From NCBI GenBank assembly GCA_030435675.1, contig CM059625.1, positions 2,108,001 through 2,172,000 on the forward strand: 64,000 bases of DNA. The letters are read 5' to 3'. Under the pieces are notes generated by a model that searched no databases, had not been told where the DNA came from, and was given only the letters and a program-made list of their open reading frames with translations. Position 1 is the stretch's first letter. Each line of letters starts with the position of its first letter. Origin of the DNA: Steinernema hermaphroditum. Lineage: Eukaryota > Nematoda > Chromadorea > Rhabditida > Steinernematidae. This document shows positions 39,791 to 50,600 of this stretch, one piece after another. The translations under genes were made by a program, and so were the position numbers.

Positions 39791-40995
39791 GGTGCTTACA
39801 TAGCTCAATCGGTTAGCATTGATAACCAGAGTTGTCCGGGTACCCGAAAGTTCGGGTACCCGAAACCGAACCCGAACCCGAAACCGAAACTTTCGGGTAC
39901 CCGAAACCGAAACCGAACCCGAAACCGAAATTTTCGGGTACCCGAAACCGAAACCGAACCCGAAACCGAAATTTTCGGGTACCCGAAACCGAACCCGAAA
40001 CCGAAATTTTCGGGTACCCGAAACCGAACCCGAAACCGAAACCGAAATTTTCGGGTACCCGAAACCGAAACCGAACCCGAAAAAACCGAAACCGAAACCG
40101 TAACTTTCGGGTACCCGAAACCGAACCCGAAACCGAAACCGAAAACCCGAAGTTGTTTTTGAAGTTGGGGACATTTTTTTTTCCTTTTTTCCCGCAGTCC
40201 TTTTCGTGCGTCCTTCAGTTTAAAACTAAACTGTCTATCAACGTGAAACTCTCAGAAAAGGTGGACGTCAAACTGTCTACAAAGGTTACGAAGTTAATGA
40301 ACTTGTCGTCGGTGCATCCCACTCATGTTCACGTCATAAGCGCAGACCGACACTTCGGTACCGTTGTGGCGCCACGCTTACGCCCAAAGTTTGCACTAGC
40401 ACGATCAAAACGGCGACCGAACGTACGAAATATCCTACTTTTTCTGGAGATCTCGATATCTCAAAGCGCTAATATAGGTTCTGGGTCTCGCCGCGCTGTG
40501 ACTGATCGCTTTATGGGGTTTGAAAAAATAAAATCGCGGTTCGACAGTTCCAAAACACCGAAAATCAGGGAAATCCAACCGGGAAGTTCGGGTACCCGAC
40601 CCGAAACCGAACCCGAAACCGAAATTTTCGGGTACCCGAAACCGAACCCGAACCCGAAACCTAAACTTTCGGGTACCCGAAACCGAAACCGAACCCGAAC
40701 CCGAAATTTTCGGGTACCCGAAACCGAACCCGAAACCGAAACCGAAATTTTCGGGTACCCGAAACCGAACCCGAAACCGAAACCGAAGCGTTCGGGTACC
40801 CGACCCGAAAAACCGAAACCGACACCCAAACCCGACCCGAAAACCCGAAAAACCCGACCCGAAAACCCGAACCCGACAACTCTGTTGATAACACAGCCAG
40901 TCATACGCGGGTTCGAACCCCATCTGAACACGTAATCACTTTTTTTGCAAAAATTGTCTTTAAATACGTTTCATTCTTTGATTTGCTTGTAATCA
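39791..40995 (+). mobile_element. tRNA-derived SINE, copy 3, split by a hAT-type MITE
   Basis: The head begins at 39791 (TAGCTCAATCGGTTAGC), is interrupted at 39827-40884, and resumes with ACAGCCAGTCATACGCGGGTTCGAACCCC. The body follows to about 40995. Confidence 0.8.
39827..40884. mobile_element. hAT-type MITE 1 with CCGAAACCGAACC repeats
   Basis: It starts CAGAGTTGTCCGGGT and ends ACCCGACAACTCTG (inverted). It is flanked by the 8-bp duplication TTGATAAC (39819-39826, 40885-40892). The 8-bp duplication and CAG start are hAT hallmarks. The interior has two arrays of CCGAAACCGAACC / TTTCGGGTACCC units (39840-40150 and 40585-40870) around a 430-base core. The long open frame across it is repeat-derived. 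Confidence 0.88.
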
Positions 40996-41034
40996 AACCA
41001 GGCGAAACTTACTAACGAGGGCAAGTCTTTGAGA

Positions 41035-41130
41035 CGATTCCGCTCTGCTAATCCGCTGCTGTTTCTAAACTCAAACGGCTTTCTGGAAGGCTTTGCCGAA
41101 GAAACGTTTACTGTATTTCTGTTATTTCAT
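41035..41130. repeat. Inverted fragment related to hAT-type MITE 2
   Basis: CTGTTTCTAAACTCAAACGG and CTTTCTGGAAGGCTTTGC with GTATTTCTGT here are the reverse complement, with few changes, of the core of the MITE at 55485-55850 (55615-55690). This indicates a second, degraded family member. Confidence 0.65.
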
Positions 41131-42100
41131 GTCAAAAATGGTCTAAAGTTTTGAGTTTCGCACAGCACTGGTTTACACTATCCGAGTGAGCCCATACTTA
41201 AGGCGTGGTAAATCAATTTTTTGACACCATTTTTGCCATTTTTTAACTAGCCAGTTTTATAGTTAATTTTATAGATAAACAGCGTTTTATAATTACCGTA
41301 TACTGCTATGTAGACCGTGTTCAAACAGTGTTCAAATGCTATATTGGCTCTGTCATTAGCATAGGGGGTCTTTTGCGACCTTCATAAATCTGAGATCTTG
41401 ATGATCATAGTACAATCTTTGAAAGAATAACGAAATATGAGCTCTATGTGTCTTATTCATGGTCATCATTCACAGTAAACTGTTGTGTTCTACACATATT
41501 TATGTCCTCTTTACAGAACAGCCAAGAGTCCATACGTACCATCTCGAATCAACCGTCATTTGACGCCGTTCCCTGGGAGGAATGTCCAGTGGAGCCACGG
41601 AAATGCGAGAAAGTGCCGATTCTGAAAGGTCTTAAAACCCGTTCCTCCAGCGAAGCGAAGCTGTATGGACTCCCTGTTAAATAGCTCCGATATATGTTCG
41701 ACTACAACTATTTAAGTCCCATCCGTACCATAATACTCACGCTCATTTGTCTCCTCCCCTTTTTGAGTCATGTGTTGTCAGTCCTTTCAAAGTCGACCAT
41801 AATGTAAATTCCCCCTTTGGGCTTCGTACAACGACAAGGTTGTGTGACAATAGATCCCCGGGACAATAGATCCCGGGACAATAGATCCCGGGGAAAACAG
41901 ATCCCCGGAAAGAACAAATCCTTCGCCTGAGGATCAGGAGTATCCTACAGCGAATTGGTCCTACAACGTCTTATTCCCGTCGTTTTCGCAATAACGGGAA
42001 TAAGAAAACAGATTATCGAAATTTTTTACGTATCTGCTCTTTGTGTTCCGTGATTCGTCACTCAGATGATTCGTCATTAGCGCATTGTATTTTTTTTCAG
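41131..42100. other. Intergenic; one possible orphan exon and a small tandem repeat
   Basis: A frame at 41518-41684 after TTTACAG (SQESIRTISNQPSFDAVPWE on to a stop) could be an exon but has no recognised domain or partner. At 41848-41902 GGGACAATAGATCCC-type units repeat three to four times. Confidence 0.35.
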
Positions 42101-43395
42101 ATGAATTACTCTGTTGAAGAGGGTGTTATGCCCGGTGAAGACAACCAAGTTGTCCCAGAATCTATCATTGGAACTCCTTTACCTATTGAATGTGGTAGAA
42201 GTGAGCGAAATAATAGTACTATACTTTGGAAAAGCCGTGTGCACCCCGACACTACTTTTGTGTTCACTTATAAGAATGCTGATGTGATTCGTTGTCAGCA
42301 GTGTTTAACAACTAACAAGAAGCTGAAGAAGGATAAGATGCCAACTCAGCCTGTTCCGTACATTAGGGTTGACGGTGGAATCTGGAGTCAGGACCCGGAT
42401 TATCCAAATAATCCACATTTTTGTGTGGAGCGCAAGCTCGTTTCCACGGCAACATCAAAGTCTCTATCTCACCAGCTTTACCGGTAGTTGCTGTATAAAA
42501 GTAGATAGTAATTTAGCGGTAATTTAGGGCAGAAGTTAGAAGCCTTAGTATTAATTTGAAACGGCCAAAAGAGGCTCATAATGACATGATTAGCAAAGTT
42601 TCTGAAGTAGTTAGCGGCAATCCTGACTTACATTTAGAGGTTAACGAAGACCTGCCGAGTTATGAAGTTGCCCGCCGCACGTTCAATAGGCAAAAAGCGG
42701 CATCGTTTCTAAATATTGACACGTTTCACACTCCTATTCCTCAGGAGCTACAGGTATTTTTGGAGTTGCGATTGTAAAATAGCTCTGGCATTTGCTACTT
42801 AGGCACCACTATCTCCTTTAGGAATTGCCCGACCGTTCGGAATCGGTTTTGAGTGTTACGGCGCTGCTGCCTACGAAGGATACAGCTGACTATAAGTTGA
42901 TGTTTCAACACATTCGGGACGCTCTGCTGCTAGAGTTCGGGGACACCGGCGTGGCTAAAGTGTTCCACTTTGACATGGAACCGGCAGCAATGAATGCTGC
43001 AAAGCAGGTTTTTCGAAACTCAACAGTGAAGTCATGCTACTTTCATTTTTCGAAGGTTAGAATATGTTAGAAGTGGCACATTTCGTGTTGCATTTATAGA
43101 ACGTGATGGACAAAGTTGCCACATTAGGCTTGAAAGCTATTTACGACCGTTCCACGAACGCCTCCTTCTGCACGTGGATCAGAACGTTCATTGGATCTGC
43201 GCAAGCTCCAAACTCTTACTGGCACTTGATTTTGGATTATCTTCGCGAGAACATGCCGCAATCTTATGAACCGGCCGAAAATGCCAAGATTCGACAATTG
43301 TTCCAGTACTTCAATGATTACTGGGCGAGATACCGTAACTCTTGGTCACATTTTGATAATGACGGCCCACGGACGACGAATCACGCTGAGGGATG
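42101..43395 (+). pseudogene. MULE-type transposase relic
   Basis: Four exon-like segments (42101-42485, 42532-42752, 42823-43055, 43100-43395) join in phase at GT/AG sites. The first has a FLYWCH-like zinc-finger outline (RCQQCL... and a later C near PHFC). The later parts match the MULE domain: ALLPTKDTADYKLMFQHI, FDMEPAAMNAAKQVF (second catalytic Asp region), CYFHF, and TNHAEGWHNH near the third acidic residue. The DGTF motif with the first catalytic Asp, and the following QLYTIH-type segment, are absent. The domain is truncated at 43395 by a BEL-type element. It is not active. Confidence 0.75.
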
Positions 43396-44557
43396 GCATA
43401 ACCATGATATCTCGTCTTTTGCTTGGCGTCGAATGACCTCCAAACGTTTGGACTGATAGTACCCGATCCATGACCTTCTTGAGACCAAGTCTTGCTGCAG
43501 CTTGTTCGGTGATCACAGACATTTCCGCTCCCGTGTCTAACATCATTACGATGTTTTCGTATTGTTTCGTCTGTTCGTTCAACACGGGTACGGTTGCTGT
43601 CAATAGGCGACCAATGTTGAGCGTTGTCTTTTTGACTTCCGGTTCCATCTGCACTTGACTTGTGAAAAGTTTCGTCTGGCTTGGTGTTGCCTTCTGCCTC
43701 TCCTTCATGGGCTGAGTATGGTTGATTGACCATCCTCGTTTCGTGGTGTCTCGTGATGGTGTCTCGTGTTCCTTGTTCGTCTTGAAGCAGGTTGACGTGT
43801 GGTGTTTTCCTCCGCACGAGCGACAACCAAAGCTTCGGCAGTTTACGCTGCTGTGGCCTTCTCCTGCACAATTCATGCAGCGGTTCTCGTCTCGCAGGAT
43901 TCTCGCACGTTCCTGCTTGTCCGACACAGTGACACACTGAGACATGTTGTGTCCCTGTCTCTTGCAGTAGATACAAGTGCCAAGCTGTTTCGCGTCTTTG
44001 AATCGTGGTGATTCAGCTGTTGTCTTGTTCCACGAGCTCGTCTTGGTCACGTCAGAAGTTGCACTCTTGGTGTGCTGTGCAAAGCTGAGCTTGGTCAGCG
44101 TCTCGTCTACTTTTTCTAGGACTAAATCGATGTCTGTGAATTGCTCGATCGAAATTTTGTCCATCGTCTTATCGTAGGTCTCGTTGGGCAGTTTGCCTAG
44201 AACGGTGTAGACCGTTTCTAGATTGTCTGTTTTCGTCTGAAGCGTCTTCATCTGAGTGCAGATCGTCGCTGCTTGGTCGATGTACCGACGTTGATCTCTG
44301 ATGTCCGCTGTTGGAGCTCGTAGAGTTCGTAGCTTCTTGTGCAACTCAATGCTCAGGAAATGAACGTCTCCATATCGTCTGACTAGAGCTTTGTACGCGT
44401 CTGTGAAGCTGTCTGGCGTGGCGAGATATCGTCCAATCGTCTCTTTTGCGTCTCCCCTCAAGGATTGCACCAGATAGTTCAGCTTTTCAACCTCGCTCAG
44501 TGACTTGTTCTTGTAGACCAGTTCTTCGAATAGTCTGTTGAAGTCTGTTTCCATCAA
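43396..44557 (-). pseudogene. BEL/Pao gag C-terminal part, zinc knuckles and protease
   Basis: The frame contains LSEVEKLNYLVQSLRGDA, typical of BEL/Pao Gag. Three Cys-rich knuckles follow (CIYCKRQGHNMSQC, CMNCAGEGHSSVNC and CRSCGGKHHTSTC). The aspartic protease site MLDTGAEMSVI is at about 43530. It ends at the junction with MULE sequence. Confidence 0.8.
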
Positions 44558-45023
44558 AGCATGGCACTGCCAGCTTCTTCAGACCGCTGTCGGCAGGTCT
44601 TGCGACACTGCGACTCGTCTCATTCGGTCTGGATTTGTGATCGTCTAGCCAGTCTGACATCACGTCAAGACGGAAGTTTGCGTCTCTCATGACGCCTTCA
44701 ATTTCGTCTACGCAGTCGTATCCCTTGTTCGTGTAGTAGTCGATGTCGTCTCCTTCCTTGGCTCGTTCAGCCTCGGTCAACTGGGCGCATGCTTGTTCGA
44801 AATCGTCTAGGACCTTGTTGATCTTCTCCAGTATGGACGTCAGTCCGTTCCGATGTCCCTTCATGATGCTGAACTCCTTCTTGACTTCGTCGTCTGCCTC
44901 GCTGCTGTTCCACGCGAGTTCTTGTTGGTTCTGCAGCAGTTCCTGCATTTCTGCAATCTTTGCCGCGGCGTTCTTCGTCTGGCGCGTGATCTGCGCTTTC
45001 TTGGTTCCGAGATTTCCTGACAT
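44487..45023 (-). pseudogene. gag: BEL/Pao gag, N-terminal part
   Basis: From MSGNLGTKKAQITRQT (ATG 45023) a helical, charged Gag N-terminus runs to KLAVPCFDGN, the usual entry to the conserved BEL/Pao Gag core. The frame is then wrong; the next part is one frame over, so a small deletion is likely near 44565. Confidence 0.75.
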
Positions 45024-45396
45024 CGTCGTGCAGGAATCGTCTATCTCGATGAAGTAGTTGGCGTCGTTGTCTGTCGTAGGGTCCAGAAGTTGCTCGTTTG
45101 CAATCGTCTGGTCGTAGTCGTCTGTTTGGCCGATGCACCATGCGCAGGATCGTTCGAGTTCGTCTCGCGGTTGTCGTCTGATCTGCTCGCCAATTCGCAG
45201 GCAATGCACAATTGCCAGCGGCCACGCGGGAAAAGAGATCACGTATCGGGTTAGAGATTTAATAGAACACTCAAACCTTCAACGCACACAACAAAACAGG
45301 AACAAAAGGGCAAGAAAAACAAGGGTGAGAACAACGGGTCTACGAAATACAGTAACATGCACGCCACGCCACGCACTCGCGCGCTGCGCTAGCAAG

Positions 45397-46589
45397 TCAA
45401 TCGTTGCGAGAGTCACACTGGTGAATCTCGCTCGTTCGGTTCGGTCGTCGCGGTCGCTCGGCGACATTCTCCAAATTGTTCGATGAAACATCACTCTCTT
45501 TTTCCTCCACTACTGTGTGGTTCTGGTTTTCTTTCTCAAGGGCTCGGGCTGTCAGGAACTTAGGCTGGTGAACTCTGATCGTTTCATCCTCCAATTTCTA
45601 AAAAAGACTATGAAAGAAGGCATTGATACAACACATTTACAGCGATAAATTTTCTGATATTAGCACGCTGCACAGCAATGTCCGCCATATCTGTTCCGTA
45701 AATTCTGCGCTCCATTTTACCGATATGTAGTTCCTGCCGCTCTGTGCTCTTGCTGTTGTTATCATTCATCTTCTCTTTCTTTCCGAAAAACGAAGTTGGC
45801 TGATTGTCCCAGGTTTCATCCAGTTTACTGGGATTGTTCTTGGCAGACAACGCGCATTCCACGTTCCGTAGCTTGTTTTCGAGCAACTTTGTTTGCCTCT
45901 GATAACCGGCAATACGTTGACAAATCATCTTCATCCTTTCCTCGTCTTCTTCATCCAGCTGTGGTTTCGACGCATTCAAACTGCAACAAGTCGGTTTTTA
46001 CGTCGCATTTAAGCATAGTTACCTGAGATCACACATCTCAGCGAAAAGAGAGCTGCCGTCGCCGTTACAGTTCTTATCGAGATTTCCTAGTGACTTTTTC
46101 ACTTCGATGAAACTACGTTCAAGCTCTATCATAGCTTGACTAGTCTTGTTCATTCGTTGCGCCTTAAAGCATGGTCTCATTACATTACAGACCTTCGAGA
46201 GAGAAATGTTACCTCATCGAAGTTTAGTGAGTCGTGCGTGGAGAGTATGTCTTTAACTTGCTGCAGCTTTCGTAATGACACTCTACCGCTTTCCAATTGC
46301 GCGTGTGCGTCGCGCAAGGTTTTTATCACTGCACTAATAGCTCTCTGTAGTGAAAATTGGTAATCCTCCATATCGTCCAGATTATCGAAAGCGAGCATGA
46401 CACGATCTTAATTACGAGAGTGTGAGATAGATTCTAAAAATTCTTCGCCTACCTCTATCGTAGTTATCGTGGGCTTCTCTTGCCTTATCGCTGACCGCAC
46501 GACATTCCTCCAAGTTACGTCCAGTGGCTTCGATAAACGATAGATTCTTTGAAAGCAACTCCTGCAGCTCCTGCATTTCTTTCTCCATT
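45397..46589 (-). CDS. Coiled-coil protein, five exons, end fused to BEL LTR
   Basis: Exons on the minus strand are about 46589-46452, 46408-46194, 46145-46025, 45980-45644 and 45600-45397, all in phase. The product is about 340 residues, nearly all charged helix with heptad character (for example LLENKLRNVECALSAKN), and has no catalytic motif. After EEKESD the frame enters the start of the putative BEL LTR, and the last 30 or so residues (NLENVAERPRRPNRT...) come from it before the stop. The original C-terminus is therefore probably lost. I do not recognise the family. Confidence 0.6.
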
Positions 46590-47111
46590 CTCCGTTGCCC
46601 TCAAATGGTTTTGTGAAACACGAAACAAAAACACGCTAATCGCGCATGCGATAGCCTTGCGCGGCGTAAAGACCCGCTGTCTAATACCGTACTGTCTATA
46701 CCGCGTGTACTGTCTGTCTGGAATAGTTCGTGGCGAGACCCAACGCCAGTTGAAAGGTTCCGCGGGAATTGTCATTTCGTTCGCTCAAAACAGCGTCTAT
46801 GCAAGTACTTATGATCTATGGCGCTGTAGACAGGTCAATAAACGCAATTCCGAACGCGTTTGAATTCCGAGCTGTTCTACGCGCGGCTTTCTTTCGATGA
46901 TCCGCGCGTCCGACGGTATTTCTGTTCCGAACACTGTTGACGTTATCGAATTTATTGAACACTTTACAGTCGCACACATCAAATGACCTTTTAAAGCACG
47001 TCATGCAGAATAAGCAACTAAATCTGAGGAAAAATTCGTAATTATAACGAAGTTTCATAGTAGTAGTGGAATAAATAGCTGATGACTAGTTGCTTTTGCC
47101 GATCGGTCGCC
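46590..47111. other. Region between coiled-coil and ceramidase genes
   Basis: No exon seen. It contains the coiled-coil gene's upstream region and the 3' end of the ceramidase gene. AATAAATAG at about 47068 is on the opposite strand to the ceramidase gene, so it is not its poly-A signal. Confidence 0.4.
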
Positions 47112-49230
47112 TTACTCGACGCGACGCTCAACGAGGGTGATGTAGGGAAGCGTGAAGATGCCGCCTTCGGCCGAGGGAAAATGCTTCACTTTGGCTTCGA
47201 AGCGATGTTCGGACGAACGACGGTGGATGTCGATGAGGGAGAACATGACGAAGAGGGTGTAGGCGGCGAGCGAGCTGAGAAGGTGGAAGATGGCGTGAAG
47301 ATAGGGCGTTCCGAGGTAAAGCCAGAAGTCGCACAGGAGACGGTCGGCGAACCAGAAGCTGGTGGCCAGGGCCCAAAGAGCGAAGACTTTCCAGGTGGAC
47401 TTGGTGGCTTCCGGGATTCCAGCGCTAAAAAAGAGAATATATAGCACAGAGTCTTCAGTCTTTTTTTTTGTAGTAAAAGTGGCTGTGCGCGAATTCGCAC
47501 GGTCTGGGTGCTAAAAGCCAAGCAGCTCTGTGGGCGGCAAGATTGGTGCTCACAATATAGGCCAAAAATCACTCAAAAACTGCAAAGGAACTAGCATCCT
47601 CAGAGACATAGTGGCAGTAAAGCTGTAAGATCTCAACTGCCTGTGTGGCTCATTGCGAATGCGTTTCGTTTGTAGGAGGGCGGTGCCGGGTTCGGTTCCC
47701 CCCGGGCTCCTAATTTTGTGCGGGTGTCTTTGTGGGTTCGCTCACGGAAAAACACCAGCACAGACCAACTTCTCCGCTGATATATAGAGGATACGTTTCA
47801 ACTAGTAGGTTCTATAATGACAAATAGCTCAGTTTTGCTGTTATGTGGTTAAGGAGTACTTGTTTAGACTCGTCACATTTTAAACGTTTCCATTAGTTCA
47901 AAGTTCACAGTTCAGAAACCGGTTTTGTCGCCAATACAATGACTTTATGATACAGTTTTTGTAGTTTTCGGAACGGCGCTTCCAAACGATGTAGAAAACG
48001 GTCGTACTTTAGAGTTGCTTCCCTCAAGGACCACACAACGCAAACCGTAAATTGAGATTCCGGTCCTTCAACAATCACCGAATTTGCAATCCCATAAGAC
48101 CGGCCACAACTGTGAAACCACCCAGTTCCGATTTCGCAATTTGCACAAAAGTTCGTTCGTACTTAAGAGGTCAATTGGCAGCGTCGGGAAGTGGGATGGC
48201 TGTGACGAAACGGTCAACGTGTTCTACGACATTTTCGTCACAAATTGGTCATAAATATGCCCTACGTTCACTTCTGACATAACTGCTTTAAATGCTTCCA
48301 GATTCTAGATCCAGAAGTAACCGTTTTGTCAAGATAGCGAGTGTGGATAACGGACCATAACATATGGTTGACAAGAAAATCTGACTGTATATCTGACTGA
48401 TGATCTCGATTAGTCTCCATCGCAATATTTTTGTCACAAAAAACTGTGTGGCATGGAGTTTTAAAATGGAAAATGATCTTTGTTCACGGAGCGCCAACAA
48501 TAGAAACAATGTTTGTTTTTGTCAGACTTACTTGGTGCCCTCGTAGTAAATGACGGCAACTCCAGGAATCGACCATGACATCAAGGCGAAGGCGTTCAGC
48601 GAAGGCTTAATGAAACAGAAAGCGCTGATGAACGTTGTCGAGGCGACAATTCCCCATCGCATGCCATTCCTACAATCCATCGCCATATCTTCCGTTATTG
48701 AACTAATCCACTTACAGATTTTTCTTCAAATTCTGGGGGTACCATTTCATGACAGGCAAGTAGGCGACCAGACAGATGTTGATCAGCCACAGGATGCTAA
48801 GCTCGTCGACCAGTTGGCCTATAGAAGGATTAAGAAAGTGGTAAGGGGAGCGACCGTACCGAAGAGGTTCAGGGTGGCGTGGTAGTAGGTTGAGGCGATT
48901 CCGTTGATGGTGAGGAGCAGATGAGGGAGGAAGATCATCCAGTTGACTTCGGTGATGTACTGGCGAAGGAGCATAGCGTTCACCATGGGAAGAACGATGA
49001 TTGGGAGGTTCGTGACCTGCAAGTTTTGTTCGAAATTCAGCTAGCTTTGCTACTTTTAGTTAGATTAGCTACTTTTAACTGGAGTTTGTTTTGGATTTTG
49101 CCATTTTAGGAGCTGAGCCTTGTCAATGACTTACCGTATTAGCAAACTCGGCGACATAGGGATGGGTTTGGTACTTGTAGGCGCTCTCACACCAAGCATG
49201 TCCGCTCTCGTACTCGAACCAGCGATCCAT
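47112..49230 (-). CDS. acer: Alkaline ceramidase, five exons, complete
   Basis: Exons on the minus strand are 49230-49135, 49016-48860, 48818-48716, 48669-48532 and 47424-47112. All phases agree and give 268 residues, the usual size for ACER proteins. It hydrolyses ceramide to sphingosine and fatty acid in ER/Golgi membranes. Visible family marks: W-C-E near the start (HAWCESAYKYQTHPYVAEF), YYHATLNLFGQ with the first metal-binding His, and YLHAIFH with the other two, plus seven hydrophobic segments. TTTCAG ten bases before the ATG may be a spliced-leader site. Intron 4 is 1.1 kb, far longer than the others, and carries a tRNA-like repeat. Confidence 0.92.
47640..47712 (+). repeat. tRNA-like sequence in ceramidase intron 4
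   Basis: An A-box-like TGGCTCATTGCG and a B-box-like GGTTCGGTTCC lie 45 bases apart, followed by CCCCCCGGGCTCC. It looks like a SINE head rather than a working tRNA. Confidence 0.4.
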
Positions 49231-50255
49231 GGCAGAACGTCTGAAATTGAAACCATCTCAATAGTCAATCAGACAGGATACAGCGTGATCGATTATCGCG
49301 CACCCTCGTGGCTTTTCGCGAAAGTACGCGTGATCTCCGGTCGAACGTTCTTCTCCTTCTTCTTTGACACTTCAACACCGGCCGGCGACGTTCTCACAAC
49401 GGGCGAACTCGACGACCTACCGGTCGGCTGAACGGCGGTGGGTGGGCCTGTAGTTGCGGGCAGTCGAACGCGGGCGGTTATGTCACACGCAGAGTGACTG
49501 TATTCAAATTGGCGCGCACATGACACAGGCGCGAATGAAAACAACAGTGTAACAGATTCTGGCGAATAACAGTTTTTGTCTCGTGGAATTCTGCACTAGA
49601 TGTTGGCTGCTGCATATTGATGTTGGTCTTCCTACTAATCTTACCCCACAGGGTCTGTTGTTAGAGCACAGAACGGATGGTTTGACCATCGGAATTACAC
49701 CAAGCAGATAGTTCTGACATCATGAGCAGTCTATTAAAGTACATAGCGCATGATATAAGCGAAATTGATATCGTCCTATCATGATCGATGTGTCTCTACA
49801 TCGATAGTTCCCTTCACTTTTGAGGTTTGAACTGCGACATACATTGGAAAATAAATTCCGCATAAATCATGAATGAGTCTTTAACATAGTTTGATAACTT
49901 GAGAACTGGACACTCTGCTCTGTATTTACCGTTGTTGTTTGAGGGTACCCATATGATTGTGATCAAAACACGATACTCAAGAAACCTTTTCAAAAGAGAA
50001 GTCGTGAGAGCGGTCTGATAGAACCTCTTCGCTTTGGATGCGTGGGCAACGTGCATAAGGTGCATGTCCATGAAAACCGGTTTGTTCGATGTCACCATTC
50101 CGCGTTCACAGAACAAATTAGCCAAGGAACTAAATTGGTCTCAGAGATTCGTCGCTAAATCGAATTCGAACACTTTTCTGGTTAAATATGGCACAAAATA
50201 TGGAAGCGGGAGAGGTGGTTAGCATATAGGCAGCATCCGATACATTGCGGTTGGC
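49231..50255. other. Upstream of ceramidase gene; no gene seen
   Basis: GC-rich sequence to about 49450 is probably the promoter. Beyond that it is AT-rich and noncoding. GGTCTCAGAGATTCGTC at 50138 also occurs at 39125, a small dispersed repeat. Confidence 0.4.
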
Positions 50256-50410
50256 GGTGATTACGTGGCTCAATCGGTTAGCCTGGAGAACGTGGTCAAC
50301 TACGGGCGAGTTCGACCCCGCATGCAGACGTAATCACTTCTTTGCAAAAATTGCCTTGAAATATGTTTTTATTCTTTGCTTTGCTTATTCTGATCCTTTA
50401 AAATTAAAAT
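50256..50410 (+). mobile_element. tRNA-derived SINE, copy 4
   Basis: Head with TGGCTCAATCGGTTAGCC and GAGTTCGACCCC. The ends GTGATTACG and CGTAATCAC pair perfectly over nine bases, longer than a tRNA acceptor stem. Body as in copies 1-3. Confidence 0.75.
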
Positions 50411-50458
50411 GAATCACGACCGAGGCATGATTAGCATATAGGCAGTGTGAGCACCGGA

Positions 50459-50600
50459 GGTGCTCACGTAGCTCAATCGGTTAGCCTTGATAACACAGCC
50501 AGCCATACGCGGGTTCGAACCCCACCTGAACACAATAATCACTTTTTTTCCAAAAATTGTCTTTAAATACGTTTTCATTGTTTGATTTGCTTGTAATCAA
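50459..50600 (+). mobile_element. tRNA-derived SINE, copy 5
   Basis: Head AGCTCAATCGGTTAGCCTTG and GGGTTCGAACCCC, with the uninterrupted sequence TTGATAACACAGCCAGCC. This shows the empty state of the site where hAT-type MITE 1 sits in copy 3. Confidence 0.8.

Larger units (their letters stand above)
43396..45488 (-). mobile_element. Truncated BEL/Pao retroelement (LTR, gag, protease)
   Basis: On the minus strand a putative LTR starts at TGTTTCATCG (45488) and ends before about 45220. Gag and protease follow, and the element is cut at the MULE junction near 43396, before any RT. No second LTR is present, so it is a 5' fragment. The boundary at the LTR inner end is uncertain because I could not fix the primer site. 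Confidence 0.7.

Noticed and set aside
39832..40935. 367-codon open frame rich in Pro, Lys and Glu
   Set aside because: It is the translation of the MITE 1 repeat arrays and runs across the MITE ends into the SINE.
39311..50540. SINE heads as functional tRNA genes
   Set aside because: A and B boxes are present, but anticodon arms are not well formed, and all copies share a non-tRNA body.
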